Assembly (NCBI RefSeq): GCF_033101155.1
Contig: NZ_JAWMPX010000026.1
Span: 8,448 to 72,447 of the forward strand
Source of the DNA: Tropicimonas sp033101155
GTDB taxonomy: Bacteria; Pseudomonadota; Alphaproteobacteria; Rhodobacterales; Rhodobacteraceae
Direction of reading: 5' to 3'
Length of the DNA: 64,000 bases
Below the pieces are notes generated by a model. That model searched no databases. It was not told the origin of the DNA and saw only the letters and a list, made by a program, of their open reading frames with translations. Shown piece by piece: positions 9,470 to 17,880 of the stretch. The number at the start of each line of letters is the position of its first letter. The stretch's first letter is position 1. Made by a program: the position numbers and the translations under genes.

Positions 9470-9796
9470 CTAGCCAAGCCAGACAGCTTGCGCCGCCTTG
9501 TCCCAGCCCAAAGTGCGCTGCTCGCCATCCTGCAGGACCGGGCGTTTCATCAATGTCGGATGCGCGGCCAGCAACGCGTCGGGAGCGGCGGCCCGGGCGT
9601 CCTCCGAGAGCTGACGCCAGCTTGTCGAGCGCTTGTTGATCAGCGCCTCGCCGAAGCTGTCAAGGAAGGTGGCGCGCTCCGCCCCGGTGAGCGGCGCGGC
9701 GCGGACATCCCGGAATTCGACCATCTTTCCAGCCGCTTCCAGTGTCTTGCGGGCCTTACGGCAGGTGTCACAGGTGGGAATGCCAAAGAGGATCAT
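9470..9796 (-). CDS. ArsC/Spx-family protein (YffB-like)
   Basis: A 108-residue thioredoxin-fold protein beginning MILFGIPTCDTCRKARKTL. The CDTC pair and the later MKRPVL segment match the ArsC/Spx/YffB family. Members include glutathione-dependent arsenate reductases and proteins of unknown role; nothing in the neighbourhood (no arsR or arsB) points to arsenic. The frame is open upstream, but the ATG at 9796 gives the usual family length. Confidence 0.85.
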   Translation of the reverse strand: MILFGIPTCDTCRKARKTLEAAGKMVEFRDVRAAPLTGAERATFLDSFGEALINKRSTSWRQLSEDARAAAPDALLAAHPTLMKRPVLQDGEQRTLGWDKAAQAVWLG

Positions 9797-9945
9797 GGCG
9801 GACTCCGTTTGCATCTTGTTCGGCAATTGAGTGGCACGAGCGGGGACGGGCGGCAAGCCCCGGGGCGTCGAAGGACCTTTGCCAGGCAACCAATCGACGC
9901 GGGATACGGCGCTCCGGCAAGAGCCGTGCCCGACGGCACTTGTTC

Positions 9946-9989
9946 CCGGTTTGCCGGTTTGCCGGTTTGCCGGTTTGCCGGTTTGCCGG
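9946..9989. repeat. Tandem repeat, five CCGGTTTG units
   Basis: Five exact head-to-tail copies of the octamer CCGGTTTG run from 9946 to 9985, followed by a partial CCGG. The array begins 3 bp past the stop codon of the DksA-like gene and lies about 150 bp upstream of the ArsC-like start, so it falls in an untranslated stretch between two leftward genes. Perfect short arrays of this kind can change copy number by slippage. Confidence 0.95.
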
Positions 9990-9991
9990 GA

Positions 9992-10324
9992 TCAGACCCC
10001 GCGCGTACAATCCGCACAGCGCGCAATCGCGGGATCCGCCGCCAGCCGTCCCGCCGCGATCTCCTCGCCGCAATCGGTACAATAGCCGTATTCCCCTTCC
10101 TCCAGCCGGGCCAGCGCCGCCTTCAGCCGAAGTCGTTCCCCTGCCCGCCGCCGCTGCTGCGCCTGCGCCATCGCCTGGTGCTGCATCGCATCCATCCGCG
10201 AAAGACGCCCGGTCGAGCTCTGGTCCAGCTCGACGACCGCGCGCGCCCCGGCACTGGCCACGTCTTCTTCCTCCAGCGCCGCCAGGCGCTGCCGCAGCTC
10301 CGTGCGGATCCGTTCTTCATCCAT
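9992..10324 (-). CDS. DksA/TraR-family zinc-finger protein
   Basis: A 110-residue protein with an N-terminal coiled coil and a C-terminal C4 zinc finger: YCTDCGEEI at about residues 81-89 and ARCADC near the end. It lacks the full length of classical DksA (about 150 residues), as do many short alphaproteobacterial paralogues. A role in binding RNA polymerase through the secondary channel is inferred from the family. The reading frame ends just before the octamer repeat. Confidence 0.88.
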   Translation of the reverse strand: MDEERIRTELRQRLAALEEEDVASAGARAVVELDQSSTGRLSRMDAMQHQAMAQAQQRRRAGERLRLKAALARLEEGEYGYCTDCGEEIAAGRLAADPAIARCADCTRGV

Positions 10325-10571
10325 GCTCCATTGGTGACAGAGCGCCCTCGCCGGATCAAGCCGAGCGCACGGCGCAACACCCCGGCGCGCAACACCGCCC
10401 CGCCCCGTGCCATTCTCCTCGTGCAGCGGGGCGCGGCGAGATGCAGCTGGCTCCTGACCGAAACCGCGTCCCGTCCTGCAACCTCCCCCCCCTCCTCTGC
10501 CAACCGCCCTTGCGGGCGCGCGCGACCGGCCCTAGTTTCGGGGACGAGATATGTCATACAGGAATTTGCCC

Positions 10572-10814
10572 ATGGCCATCGAGGCCCAGGAAATCGAGAC
10601 CCTCCTCCGCGCGGCCTTCCCGGACGCGACCATCATCGTCACCGACATGGCCGGCGATGGCGCCCATTTCGCCGCCGAAGTGATCGACGAAAGCTTCCGG
10701 GGCCTGAACCGTGTGCAGCAGCAACGCTCAGTCTATGCCGCGCTGAAAGGCAAGATGGACGGCTCGGCTGCCGATCTGCATGCGCTGGCGCTGACCACCA
10801 AGGCTCCGGACTGA
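10572..10814 (+). CDS. BolA-family protein
   Basis: An 80-residue protein beginning MAIEAQEIETLLRAAFP, with ending pattern QQRSVYAALKGKMDG and HALALTTKAP typical of the short BolA/YrbA branch. These proteins bind [2Fe-2S] clusters together with monothiol glutaredoxins, and a CGFS glutaredoxin lies 218 bp downstream on the same strand. AGGAA precedes the ATG at 10572; the frame is open seven codons further upstream. Confidence 0.92.
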   Translation: MAIEAQEIETLLRAAFPDATIIVTDMAGDGAHFAAEVIDESFRGLNRVQQQRSVYAALKGKMDGSAADLHALALTTKAPD

Positions 10815-10824
10815 AGACCCGGGC

Positions 10825-11061
10825 GTGCCGGGATGGCTGACCTGGCTCTTCGGGACATTGGCGGGAATTGTAATTGCCGCCGCAGCCTGCGAAGCCTATC
10901 TGAAGCGTAATCACCGCCGTCCGCTTGCCCGGATGAAACCCGAGAGCCGGAGAACGGCCGGAGAGCTGGGCCTTGAGGTGCAGCGGAACCGAAATGAACA
11001 GGGCGCCCCGGCGTCAGAGAAGGAAACGAAAGATGAGCGACGCGAAAACCCGCATCGATGA
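10825..11061 (+). CDS. Possible small membrane protein between bolA and grx
   Basis: A GTG-initiated frame of 78 residues. A hydrophobic stretch (WLFGTLAGIVIAAAA) lies near the N-terminus, followed by a charged tail. It begins 10 bp after the bolA-like stop and runs 29 bp into the glutaredoxin gene in another frame. There is no strong ribosome binding site. It may be a real small gene of the bolA-grx operon or chance; the family is not recognised. Confidence 0.4.
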   Translation: MPGWLTWLFGTLAGIVIAAAACEAYLKRNHRRPLARMKPESRRTAGELGLEVQRNRNEQGAPASEKETKDERRENPHR

Positions 11062-11395
11062 AACCGTTAAGGCCAATGACGTTGTGCTCTACATGAAGGG
11101 CACGAAGATGGCGCCGCAATGTGGCTTTTCCCAGCGTGTGGCCGGTGTGCTGAACTACATGCAGGTGGATTTCGCCGATGTGAATGTGCTGGCCGATGAA
11201 GAGATCCGCCAAGGCATCAAGGACTATTCGGACTGGCCGACCATCCCGCAGCTCTACGTCAAGGGCGAGTTCGTCGGCGGCTGCGATATCATCACCGAAA
11301 TGACCCTCTCGGGCGAGTTGGACACGCTCTTCACCGAAAGCGGCGTCACCTTCGACAAGGATGCCGCCGACAAGATCCGCGAAGCCAACGGCTGA
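11033..11395 (+). CDS. grxD: Monothiol glutaredoxin, Grx4/GrxD type
   Basis: A 120-residue CGFS glutaredoxin: KMAPQCGFSQ is the active site, WPTIPQLYVKGEFVGGCDI holds the cis-proline and glutathione-binding segment. Such proteins carry a glutathione-ligated [2Fe-2S] cluster and pass it to targets with BolA. The ATG at 11033 has AGGAAACGAAAG upstream and gives normal length; the frame opens earlier without a better start. A clear terminator follows. Confidence 0.95.
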   Translation: MSDAKTRIDETVKANDVVLYMKGTKMAPQCGFSQRVAGVLNYMQVDFADVNVLADEEIRQGIKDYSDWPTIPQLYVKGEFVGGCDIITEMTLSGELDTLFTESGVTFDKDAADKIREANG

Positions 11396-11423
11396 CCGGA
11401 TCCTGCGGAAAAACCAGATGTGA

Positions 11424-11454
11424 GGGCGCAGTCGCCGGGCTGCGCCCTTTTTTC
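11424..11454 (+). terminator. Intrinsic terminator after grxD
   Basis: An 8-bp perfect stem, GGGCGCAG pairing with CTGCGCCC around an 8-base loop, is followed by CTTTTTTC-type T-rich sequence. It lies 29 bp after the glutaredoxin stop codon and should end the bolA-grx transcript. Confidence 0.9.
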
Positions 11455-11594
11455 GTCGGAGGTTCGGCGGATCTGCCGCGCGGACTATGCGTGCCGGCGT
11501 CCAGATGCGCCATGACAGGATCAGCAGACGGATCTGCCGCGTCCTGTTTTTCTCTGCTATGCCTTCCGGAGGGAATGTGTTCAGGGCCGCAGAG

Positions 11595-11960
11595 ATGACA
11601 GCACCACTCGGGCGAATAGTGATTTACACCAAGAAAATCGAGCAAATGGCCGCGTTTTACGCCCGGCATTTCGGCTTTTCAGTTGCGCGGGCCGAAGGCG
11701 ACCGCATCCTCGAGTTGAGGCCGCAAACCGCTGGTGCCGCACTTCTATTGCATCCCGTGTCGGCCGGGCAAAAGGAAGGGCAAGCCCTTGTGAAGCTCGT
11801 GTTCGATGTCGAGGATGTCGCCGCCTTTTGCGAAGCCTCCGGCAAGAACGGGTTGAAATTCGGCAAGGTTCATCAGGCGGACGGCTATGTGTTTTCCAAC
11901 GCCAAGGACCCTTCAGGAAACTCGGTTCAGGTGTCCAGCAGAGCGTTTGTTCGACGATAA
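11595..11960 (+). CDS. VOC-family (glyoxalase-like) protein
   Basis: A 121-residue vicinal-oxygen-chelate fold protein: LGRIVIYTKKIEQMAAFYARHFGF at the N-terminus is the first beta-alpha-beta module, and the C-terminal KDPSGNSVQVSS is the metal-ligand strand typical of glyoxalase/bleomycin-resistance relatives. The substrate is unknown. The ATG at 11595 removes a 36-codon upstream extension that has no homology-like character; the ribosome binding site is weak. Confidence 0.85.
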   Translation: MTAPLGRIVIYTKKIEQMAAFYARHFGFSVARAEGDRILELRPQTAGAALLLHPVSAGQKEGQALVKLVFDVEDVAAFCEASGKNGLKFGKVHQADGYVFSNAKDPSGNSVQVSSRAFVRR

Positions 11961-12150
11961 CCGGAGCTCATCGCCTCCTTCGAAATGTGACGCTCCATCA
12001 GAACACGACGCACCGACGATCAAACAGATCATCGATTGAAAGGGGCCCGACGGCCCTCCAATTCGATCCCCGTATCTACACATGCGCGCAGCGTTTCCCC
12101 CGAATGAGAAGGGTGCATAGACGCTTTGAATGACGGTTGTCCCTGACTGC

Positions 12151-12546
12151 TCAGCCGGCCGCTTTCTCTTCCGCCTGCGCCGCCAGGGCCTCGGCCTGGG
12201 CTGCAAGCTCGGCCAGGGTTTCCTTCACCTCGCGCGGGATCACCGCCACCTCGACCCGCTCGGGCGCGGGAGCCGGCATCGCTTCCATCTCCTCGATCAG
12301 ACGCTCCTGCCGGGCGAGTTTCTCCTCCGCCGAGGCCGCTTTCTGCTCATAGGCCGCCGTCCGGTCCGCAAGCATGAGCCCCGCCATCAGCAGCATCCGC
12401 GATTCCGGCATCCGGCCAATCTGGCTGACAAGCCCGCGCGCCTCGCGGTCCAGCATTGCCGCCGCATCGCGCAGGTATTGTTCCTCGCCCTCCTGACAGG
12501 CGACCGAAAACTCCTTGCCACCGATCTCGATATTGACTTCAGGCAT
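12151..12546 (-). CDS. zapA: Cell division protein ZapA
   Basis: A 131-residue ZapA: MPEVNIEIGGKEFSVAC forms the N-terminal FtsZ-binding head and the remainder is helical coiled coil. The C-terminal Ala/Glu-rich stretch is somewhat longer than in E. coli ZapA (109 residues). The start overlaps the preceding coiled-coil gene by 8 bp. It stabilises FtsZ filaments at midcell. Confidence 0.88.
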   Translation of the reverse strand: MPEVNIEIGGKEFSVACQEGEEQYLRDAAAMLDREARGLVSQIGRMPESRMLLMAGLMLADRTAAYEQKAASAEEKLARQERLIEEMEAMPAPAPERVEVAVIPREVKETLAELAAQAEALAAQAEEKAAG

Positions 12547-12952
12547 CCGCTTGCTCCTGCACCAGCGGCTCCAGTGCCGCTATCAGACCATCCAGCTCCG
12601 CGCGATCGGCCCCGCGCTGCTCCGCCTCGGCTTCGAGTTCGGTCTCGAGTTCGGCGATCCGCTCCTGCTGGCGCTCCTTCATCGACTTCAGCGAGCCCAC
12701 CCGTTCACGCAACTGCGCACCGGCCATGGTCTCAGTCTCCAGCGCCTGCTGAAGCCGCAGGACTTCTGCCTCCGCTGCCTCCGCTCGTTCGGCCGACGCC
12801 TGCGCCTCGGCTCGAGCCGCGTCCGCGACGCCCTGCGCCTCGGCCAGGTCCTCGGTGGAAATGCCGGTCCCGGTTCCAATTGTTTCGACGGCCTGCCCGA
12901 TGCGTACCATGGCGGCGGCGATCCGGCCCTCAAGCTCGGAAATATCGCTCAT
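12539..12952 (-). CDS. Coiled-coil protein encoded with zapA
   Basis: A 137-residue, highly charged, almost wholly helical protein rich in Ala, Glu and Arg. Heptad-like repeats run from about residue 5 to 130. No membrane segment or catalytic motif is visible. Its end overlaps the zapA start by 8 bp, so the two are translationally coupled and a role alongside ZapA in division is a reasonable inference. The family is not firmly recognised (possibly DUF4164-like). Confidence 0.75.
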   Translation of the reverse strand: MSDISELEGRIAAAMVRIGQAVETIGTGTGISTEDLAEAQGVADAARAEAQASAERAEAAEAEVLRLQQALETETMAGAQLRERVGSLKSMKERQQERIAELETELEAEAEQRGADRAELDGLIAALEPLVQEQADA

Positions 12953-13288
12953 CCTGCCCTCCTCGTTCGACTGCTCTACGCCCTATTCAAAACCCGCCGG
13001 ACAGCCTGTCCCGGCCTTCGGATGACCGAATCACCCTTCCGACGGTTGGATACAAGTTTACGCAACTGTCCAACAAAATGCGCCCCCTATTGTGCTCAGT
13101 CACTTACGCGTCTTTCTTCATGTCTGACCGCGGAACTTCGCAAGCCTCAATCACAATATAACAATCACGATGTGACGTTTGGGCCGCTTGACCCCTGCGC
13201 CCCCCCTGTTACACCGCGTTCAACGCCAGAATTCGTCGGTCAGGGCCCACAAAGCCGCCCAAAGCCGCAACATCGAAAGGACCAAGTC
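12953..13288. other. Intergenic region between the zapA pair and tkt
   Basis: This 336-bp stretch separates divergent genes and should hold both promoters. It is AT-richer than its surroundings around 13050-13180. No convincing ORF, repeat or known operator was seen. A TTGACC hexamer at 13188 lies upstream of the tkt start, but its spacing to a -10-like element is poor. Confidence 0.5.
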
Positions 13289-15304
13289 TTGGACATTGCA
13301 GCCCTCAGAGAGGCCAATCCCGATCATTGGCAGAAAGCCAGCGCCATCCGTGCGCTGACCCTCGACGCGGTCGCCGCGGCGAATTCCGGCCATTCCGGCA
13401 TGCCGATGGGCATGGCTGACATCGCCACGGTGCTCTTCGAGAAACACCTCAAGTTCGACGCCTCCAACCCCGAATGGCCTGACCGCGACCGCTTCGTGCT
13501 CTCCGGTGGTCATGGCTCGATGCTGCTCTACTCCCTGCTCTATCTCACCGGCTCGCCGGACATGACCCATGAGCAGATCGTCAATTTCCGCCAGATGGAC
13601 TCCCTGACCCCCGGCCACCCTGAATATGGCCACACGCGCGGCGTCGAGACCACGACCGGGCCGCTCGGACAGGGCATCGCCAACGCGGTCGGCATGGCGA
13701 TTGCCGAGGAACATCTGCGCGCGGTCTGGGGCAAGCCGGTCTATGACCACCACACCTATTGCTTTGCGGGCGATGGTTGCCTGATGGAAGGCATCAGCCA
13801 TGAAGCCATCGCGCTGGCTGGCAAGCAGAAGCTCGGCCGGCTCATCCTGTTCTGGGACGACAATGGCATCACCATCGACGGCAAGGTCGAGATCGCCGAC
13901 ATCACCGACCAGAAGAAGCGTTTCAGCGCTGCCGGCTGGCAGGTGCTCGAATGCGACGGCCATGACCCCGCCGCGATCGACGCCGCCATCGTCAAGGCCA
14001 AGACATCGCGCAAGCCGTCGATGATCGCCTGCAAGACCCATATCGCCCTCGGCTCTTCCGCGCAGGACACGCCCAAGGGCCATGGCGCGCTGACCGATCC
14101 GCAGCTCGTCGCCGACACCAAGGCCGCCTATGGCTGGCCCCACGGCGCGTTCGAGGTGCCGCAGGAGATCAAATCGGCCTGGGAAGCCATTGGATCGCGC
14201 GGCCAGTCCGAGCGAGTCGCCTGGGAAGCCCGCCTCGCCGGTCTCTCCGACGCCCGCCGCGAGCGCTTCTTCCGCGAGCTGTCCGGAGAGCTGCCCGAGA
14301 AGCTCACCCGGCAGATGAAGTCCTACCGCAAGAGCCTCGTCGCCGACGCCCCGAAGGTCGCCACCCGCAAGGCCTCCGAGATGGCGCTCAACGTCATCAA
14401 CAAGGTGCTGCCCGAGACCATTGGCGGCTCGGCGGACCTGACCGGCTCGAACAACACCAAATCGGCCGATATGACGGTGTTCGACCCCTCCAACCGTCGC
14501 GGACGCTTCATCCATTACGGCATCCGCGAGCATGGCATGGCCGCGGCGATGAACGGCATGGCGCTGCATGGCGGTGTCCGGCCCTATAGCGGCACCTTCA
14601 TGTGCTTCACCGACTATGCCCGCCCGTCGATGCGCCTTTCCGCGCTGATGAGGCTGCCGGTCGTCTATGTGATGACGCATGATTCCATCGGTCTGGGCGA
14701 AGACGGCCCGACCCACCAGCCCGTTGAGCATCTCGCGATCTCGCGCGCGACGCCCAACACGCTGGTCTTCCGGCCCGCCGACGTGGTCGAGACCGCAGAG
14801 GCCTGGGAGCTGGCGCTTGAGCAGAAAGAGACGCCGTCTGTCCTCGCGCTGTCGCGTCAAAACCTCCCCTGCCTACGCGAAAAGCACAAGGCAGAGAACC
14901 AGTCTGCCAAAGGCGCGTATGTGCTCGCCGAAGCAGAAGGCAAGCGCCAGGCCATCCTGATCGCCACCGGCTCCGAGGTCGAGGTTGCGCTGGCCGCGCG
15001 CGAACTTCTGCAAGCTGAAGGCATCGGAACCCGCGTCGTCTCCATGCCCTGCATGGAGCTCTTCGCGCAGACCGATCCGGAGTACCGCTCCAAGGTTCTG
15101 CCGGGCGGCGCTGTTCGGGTCGCGCTCGAGGCCGGCGTGCGGCAAGGCTGGGATCGCTGGCTGCTCGGCGCGGGCGGCAAGGAAGAGAAGGCCGATTTCG
15201 TCGGCATGTCCGATTTCGGTGCCTCCGCGCCGGCGGAAGAGTTGTTCGAGAAGTTCGGCATCACCGCCGAGGCGACTGCCGCGAAGGTCCGTGCCCTGCT
15301 CTGA
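13289..15304 (+). CDS. tkt: Transketolase
   Basis: A 671-residue thiamine-diphosphate enzyme of the pentose phosphate pathway. The TPP motif is GDGCLMEGISHEA followed by DDNGITIDG; conserved SGHSGMPMGMA, TGPLGQGIANAVG and GLGEDGPTHQPVEHL are present. The frame is open far upstream, but homology-like sequence begins at LDIAALREANPDHWQKAS. A TTG codon at 13289 with GAAAGGA 7-8 bp upstream gives the normal length, so TTG is taken as the start. A terminator follows. Confidence 0.96.
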   Translation: MDIAALREANPDHWQKASAIRALTLDAVAAANSGHSGMPMGMADIATVLFEKHLKFDASNPEWPDRDRFVLSGGHGSMLLYSLLYLTGSPDMTHEQIVNFRQMDSLTPGHPEYGHTRGVETTTGPLGQGIANAVGMAIAEEHLRAVWGKPVYDHHTYCFAGDGCLMEGISHEAIALAGKQKLGRLILFWDDNGITIDGKVEIADITDQKKRFSAAGWQVLECDGHDPAAIDAAIVKAKTSRKPSMIACKTHIALGSSAQDTPKGHGALTDPQLVADTKAAYGWPHGAFEVPQEIKSAWEAIGSRGQSERVAWEARLAGLSDARRERFFRELSGELPEKLTRQMKSYRKSLVADAPKVATRKASEMALNVINKVLPETIGGSADLTGSNNTKSADMTVFDPSNRRGRFIHYGIREHGMAAAMNGMALHGGVRPYSGTFMCFTDYARPSMRLSALMRLPVVYVMTHDSIGLGEDGPTHQPVEHLAISRATPNTLVFRPADVVETAEAWELALEQKETPSVLALSRQNLPCLREKHKAENQSAKGAYVLAEAEGKRQAILIATGSEVEVALAARELLQAEGIGTRVVSMPCMELFAQTDPEYRSKVLPGGAVRVALEAGVRQGWDRWLLGAGGKEEKADFVGMSDFGASAPAEELFEKFGITAEATAAKVRALL

Positions 15305-15336
15305 TCCGGGCATAGGCACCTTTCAATAAGATTGAG

Positions 15337-15370
15337 CCGGCCGTTTCCAAATGGGAGCGGCCGGTTTTCT
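15337..15370 (+). terminator. Intrinsic terminator after tkt
   Basis: A 7-bp GC stem CCGGCCG pairs with CGGCCGG across a 14-base loop and is followed by TTTTCT. It lies 33 bp after the tkt stop. Confidence 0.85.
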
Positions 15371-15562
15371 ATTGAACGCGCCTGTTCGCTATCTGCATTG
15401 GCCTCCCTGCAGACAAGAGCCCGACGCAAGAGGATTCGCCTGGACGATCATCAAGAGATGAACTCGCTGGCCATAGGGGCGGCCCCCCGATGAGCACGGG
15501 CTCAAGGCCGAAAACCGCCGTGCCAGCGCCAGCCCGTCCAACCTGATGTGACGGCCTCTCGC

Positions 15563-16006
15563 CTAACCGTACAGAACCTTCGCGCGCTTCTCGAAGGCAC
15601 CCATGATTTGCCGCTGCGCTTCGTTGAAGAACACGCCCGCCGTCTTCTGCAGGATCCGGTTCTTGAACTCGAACTCGATATTGTAATCGACCTCGCAGCC
15701 ACCCTCGACATCCTTGAAGGCCCATTTCGAGATCAGGAACTTGAACGGCCCGTCAATGTATTCCGACACGATGGTCCGATCCGCTGGCCGCATCGTTACC
15801 TTGGTGCCGAATTTCTCGCGGAACACCTTGAAGGAGACCATCATGTCAGCGATCTCGATCACTGCATCGCCTTCCTCATGGCGGCCGCGAATCCGAGTCG
15901 CCGCCGTCCAGGGCAGGAATTTCGGATAGGACTCGATATCGGTAACCAGAGTGAACATCTGGTCTGCCGAATACGGCATGACGCGATTGTCGGAGAAGGT
16001 ATGCAT
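15563..16006 (-). CDS. RatA/COQ10-like START-domain protein
   Basis: A 147-residue polyketide-cyclase/START-type protein: MPYSADQMFTLVTDIESYPKFLPWTAA-type N-terminus (residues 10 on) and a C-terminal helix ending FEKRAKVLYG. This matches the RatA/COQ10 family, which binds ubiquinone intermediates in mitochondria and alphaproteobacteria. Although the family is often labelled a type II toxin (RatA), no antitoxin partner lies nearby and a coenzyme Q role is more likely. The ATG at 16006 is preferred over an upstream in-frame start. Confidence 0.85.
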   Translation of the reverse strand: MHTFSDNRVMPYSADQMFTLVTDIESYPKFLPWTAATRIRGRHEEGDAVIEIADMMVSFKVFREKFGTKVTMRPADRTIVSEYIDGPFKFLISKWAFKDVEGGCEVDYNIEFEFKNRILQKTAGVFFNEAQRQIMGAFEKRAKVLYG

Positions 16007-16088
16007 CGTGCGGCGATTGGCCCCCGGGTTCAATTGTCGGATCGGCGTCACATGTCGTAGAGTTGCCCGGCAAATTCAAGGGAAGCCA

Positions 16089-16649
16089 ATGTCCTCGCGA
16101 CCGTATGTCATCGATCAGCTGATCTCCGCCAAGTCCATCGCCGCCCGTATCGAGGAACTCGCCCGCGAGATCGAGACCGAATTCGACGGCACCGACAAGC
16201 TCGTTGTCGTCGGCCTGCTGCGTGGCTCCTTTATCTTCATCGCGGATCTCGTGCGAGAGCTGGACCTGCCGGTCGAGGTCGATTTCCTGGAGGCCTCCTC
16301 CTATGGAAATGCGATGAAATCCAGCCGGGAAGTTCGTATTCTCAAAGACTTGCGGGGCGAGATTGAAGGGCGCGATGTGCTCGTGGTCGAGGACATCATC
16401 GACACCGGCCACACCATGGACCGGGTCGCCGCCTTTCTCGGCGCACGCAGCCCGGCGCGGCTGCGCACCATCTGCCTGCTCGACAAACCCGCGCGCCGCG
16501 AGGTCGAATACAAGGCCACCTGGACCGGTTTCGAGATTCCGGACAAGTTTGTCGTCGGCTATGGCATCGATTTCGCACAGCGCAACCGGAACCTCCCCCA
16601 TATTGGCACGGTCCGTTTCATCGACGAACCCGCCGAAGCGCAGGACTGA
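16089..16649 (+). CDS. hpt: Hypoxanthine phosphoribosyltransferase
   Basis: A 186-residue purine salvage enzyme that makes IMP (and GMP) from PRPP. The PRPP-binding loop is VLVVEDIIDTGHTM; VVGLLRGSFIFIADLVREL and a C-terminal KFVVGYGIDFAQRNRNLP match Hpt. The ATG at 16089 follows AGGGAAGCCA. A small membrane protein gene starts 12 bp downstream. Confidence 0.95.
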   Translation: MSSRPYVIDQLISAKSIAARIEELAREIETEFDGTDKLVVVGLLRGSFIFIADLVRELDLPVEVDFLEASSYGNAMKSSREVRILKDLRGEIEGRDVLVVEDIIDTGHTMDRVAAFLGARSPARLRTICLLDKPARREVEYKATWTGFEIPDKFVVGYGIDFAQRNRNLPHIGTVRFIDEPAEAQD

Positions 16650-16661
16650 CAGGAGGCCGCC

Positions 16662-16853
16662 ATGCTCGGTCCGCATTGGTTTCTGCGCATGAAACGCTGG
16701 GTCCAGCATCCCCCCTCGCCACGCCGTGCGATCCTTGTCCTTGCCGTCGTCGCGGCCTGTCTCGCGCTCTACGGGATTGAACAGGCAGGATTTTTGCCCG
16801 ATTGGATGCAGGCCGAAAAGGTCGGACGCCGTCCGGGCCTGCCGCGGTTCTGA
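16662..16853 (+). CDS. Small single-pass membrane protein downstream of hpt
   Basis: A 63-residue protein with a basic N-terminus, one membrane helix at about residues 23-43 (AILVLAVVAACLALYGI) and a short tail ending GRRPGLPRF. A strong AGGAGG lies 6 bp before the ATG, and the gene begins 12 bp after hpt, so it is probably translated. The function is unknown. Confidence 0.75.
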   Translation: MLGPHWFLRMKRWVQHPPSPRRAILVLAVVAACLALYGIEQAGFLPDWMQAEKVGRRPGLPRF

Positions 16854-16980
16854 CAGTGACCTGCGGCGAAATCCCGCCCAGGGATCACGGTTTGGTGCGC
16901 CTGGCGCCTTTGCGCCTGCCCGTGTTTCTCCCTACTGTGTCGCGCGAACGAGACAGTGCATCCGGGAAGGACGAACCGGC

Positions 16981-17868
16981 ATGAAACGACTGCTGAGCAT
17001 TTTCATTCTCCTGCTGGCAGCACTGGCTGGCGGTGCCATCTGGCTGACGCGGCCGCAACCGCTGTCGCCCGAGGCCCTCCCTGCGCTGACGGGCGAGGCG
17101 GAAGCGGGCCGGCAGGTCTTTCTCGCCGCGGGCTGCGCCTCCTGCCATGCCGATCGCGGCGCAGAGGCGCAAGAGCGCCCGATCCTCTCCGGCGGTCGCC
17201 GTATCGAGAGCCCGTTCGGGACCTTTCTCAGCCCCAATATCTCGCCAGATCCGGTGCATGGCATCGGCCAGTATGACCTCGCCGGGCTGACCTCCGTGTT
17301 GACGCGTGGCGTGACCCCGGACGGGCGGCATCTCTACCCCGGCATGCCCTATACGAGCTATGTTCGCATGGAGTTACAGGACATTGCCGACCTGAAGGCC
17401 TATCTCGACACCCTGCCCGCCTCGGAGACCCCGCGACAGTCGCATGATCTCGCCCTGCCCTGGTCGATCCGCAGCGGCATCGGCCTCTGGAAGGCGCGCT
17501 ATTTCGACAGCGCCTTTGTCGGTGCCGCCCCGAGTCGCCAGATCGAGCGCGGACGCTACCTCGTCGAAGCGCTCGGCCATTGCGCCGAATGCCATACGCC
17601 GCGCGACGGTTATGGCGGGCTCGACCGCGACCGCTGGATGGCGGGCGCCCTGGAGGGGCCGGGCCAGCCCGCGGCTCCGAATATCACGCCCGCCGTGCTG
17701 GATTGGGACAAGGGCCAGATCGTCTGGTATCTGGAAAGCGGCCACTCGCCACGCAACGAGACCGCCAGCCACGAGATGGAATCTGTCGTGGCCGGGATCG
17801 GGCAATTGCCGCGCGAGGATATCGAGGCGATTGCGGCCTATCTCAAGGGGCTTGCGCCGATCCAATGA
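16981..17868 (+). CDS. Diheme cytochrome c
   Basis: A 295-residue exported cytochrome with an N-terminal signal/anchor (about residues 3-22) and two class I heme modules: CASCH near residue 50 and CAECH near residue 203, each with a downstream Met (GMPYTSY; DRWMAG or HEMESV). This resembles the small cytochrome subunits that pass electrons from periplasmic dehydrogenases. No dehydrogenase lies beside it, so its partner is unknown. AAGGA precedes the ATG at 16981; the open frame upstream is ignored. It would depend on the Ccm system encoded earlier in the window. Confidence 0.9.
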   Translation: MKRLLSIFILLLAALAGGAIWLTRPQPLSPEALPALTGEAEAGRQVFLAAGCASCHADRGAEAQERPILSGGRRIESPFGTFLSPNISPDPVHGIGQYDLAGLTSVLTRGVTPDGRHLYPGMPYTSYVRMELQDIADLKAYLDTLPASETPRQSHDLALPWSIRSGIGLWKARYFDSAFVGAAPSRQIERGRYLVEALGHCAECHTPRDGYGGLDRDRWMAGALEGPGQPAAPNITPAVLDWDKGQIVWYLESGHSPRNETASHEMESVVAGIGQLPREDIEAIAAYLKGLAPIQ

Positions 17869-17880
17869 CACGCAAGCGGA

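Noticed and set aside
11961..12150. 6S RNA (ssrS), expected next to zapA in some proteobacteria
   Set aside because: The 190 bp after zapA show only a short GGGCC/GGCCC hairpin and not the long bulged rod of 6S RNA; a covariance search would be needed to revive it.
15563..16006. Type II toxin-antitoxin system (RatA)
   Set aside because: The family label is historical; no antitoxin gene is adjacent and the COQ10-like role fits better.
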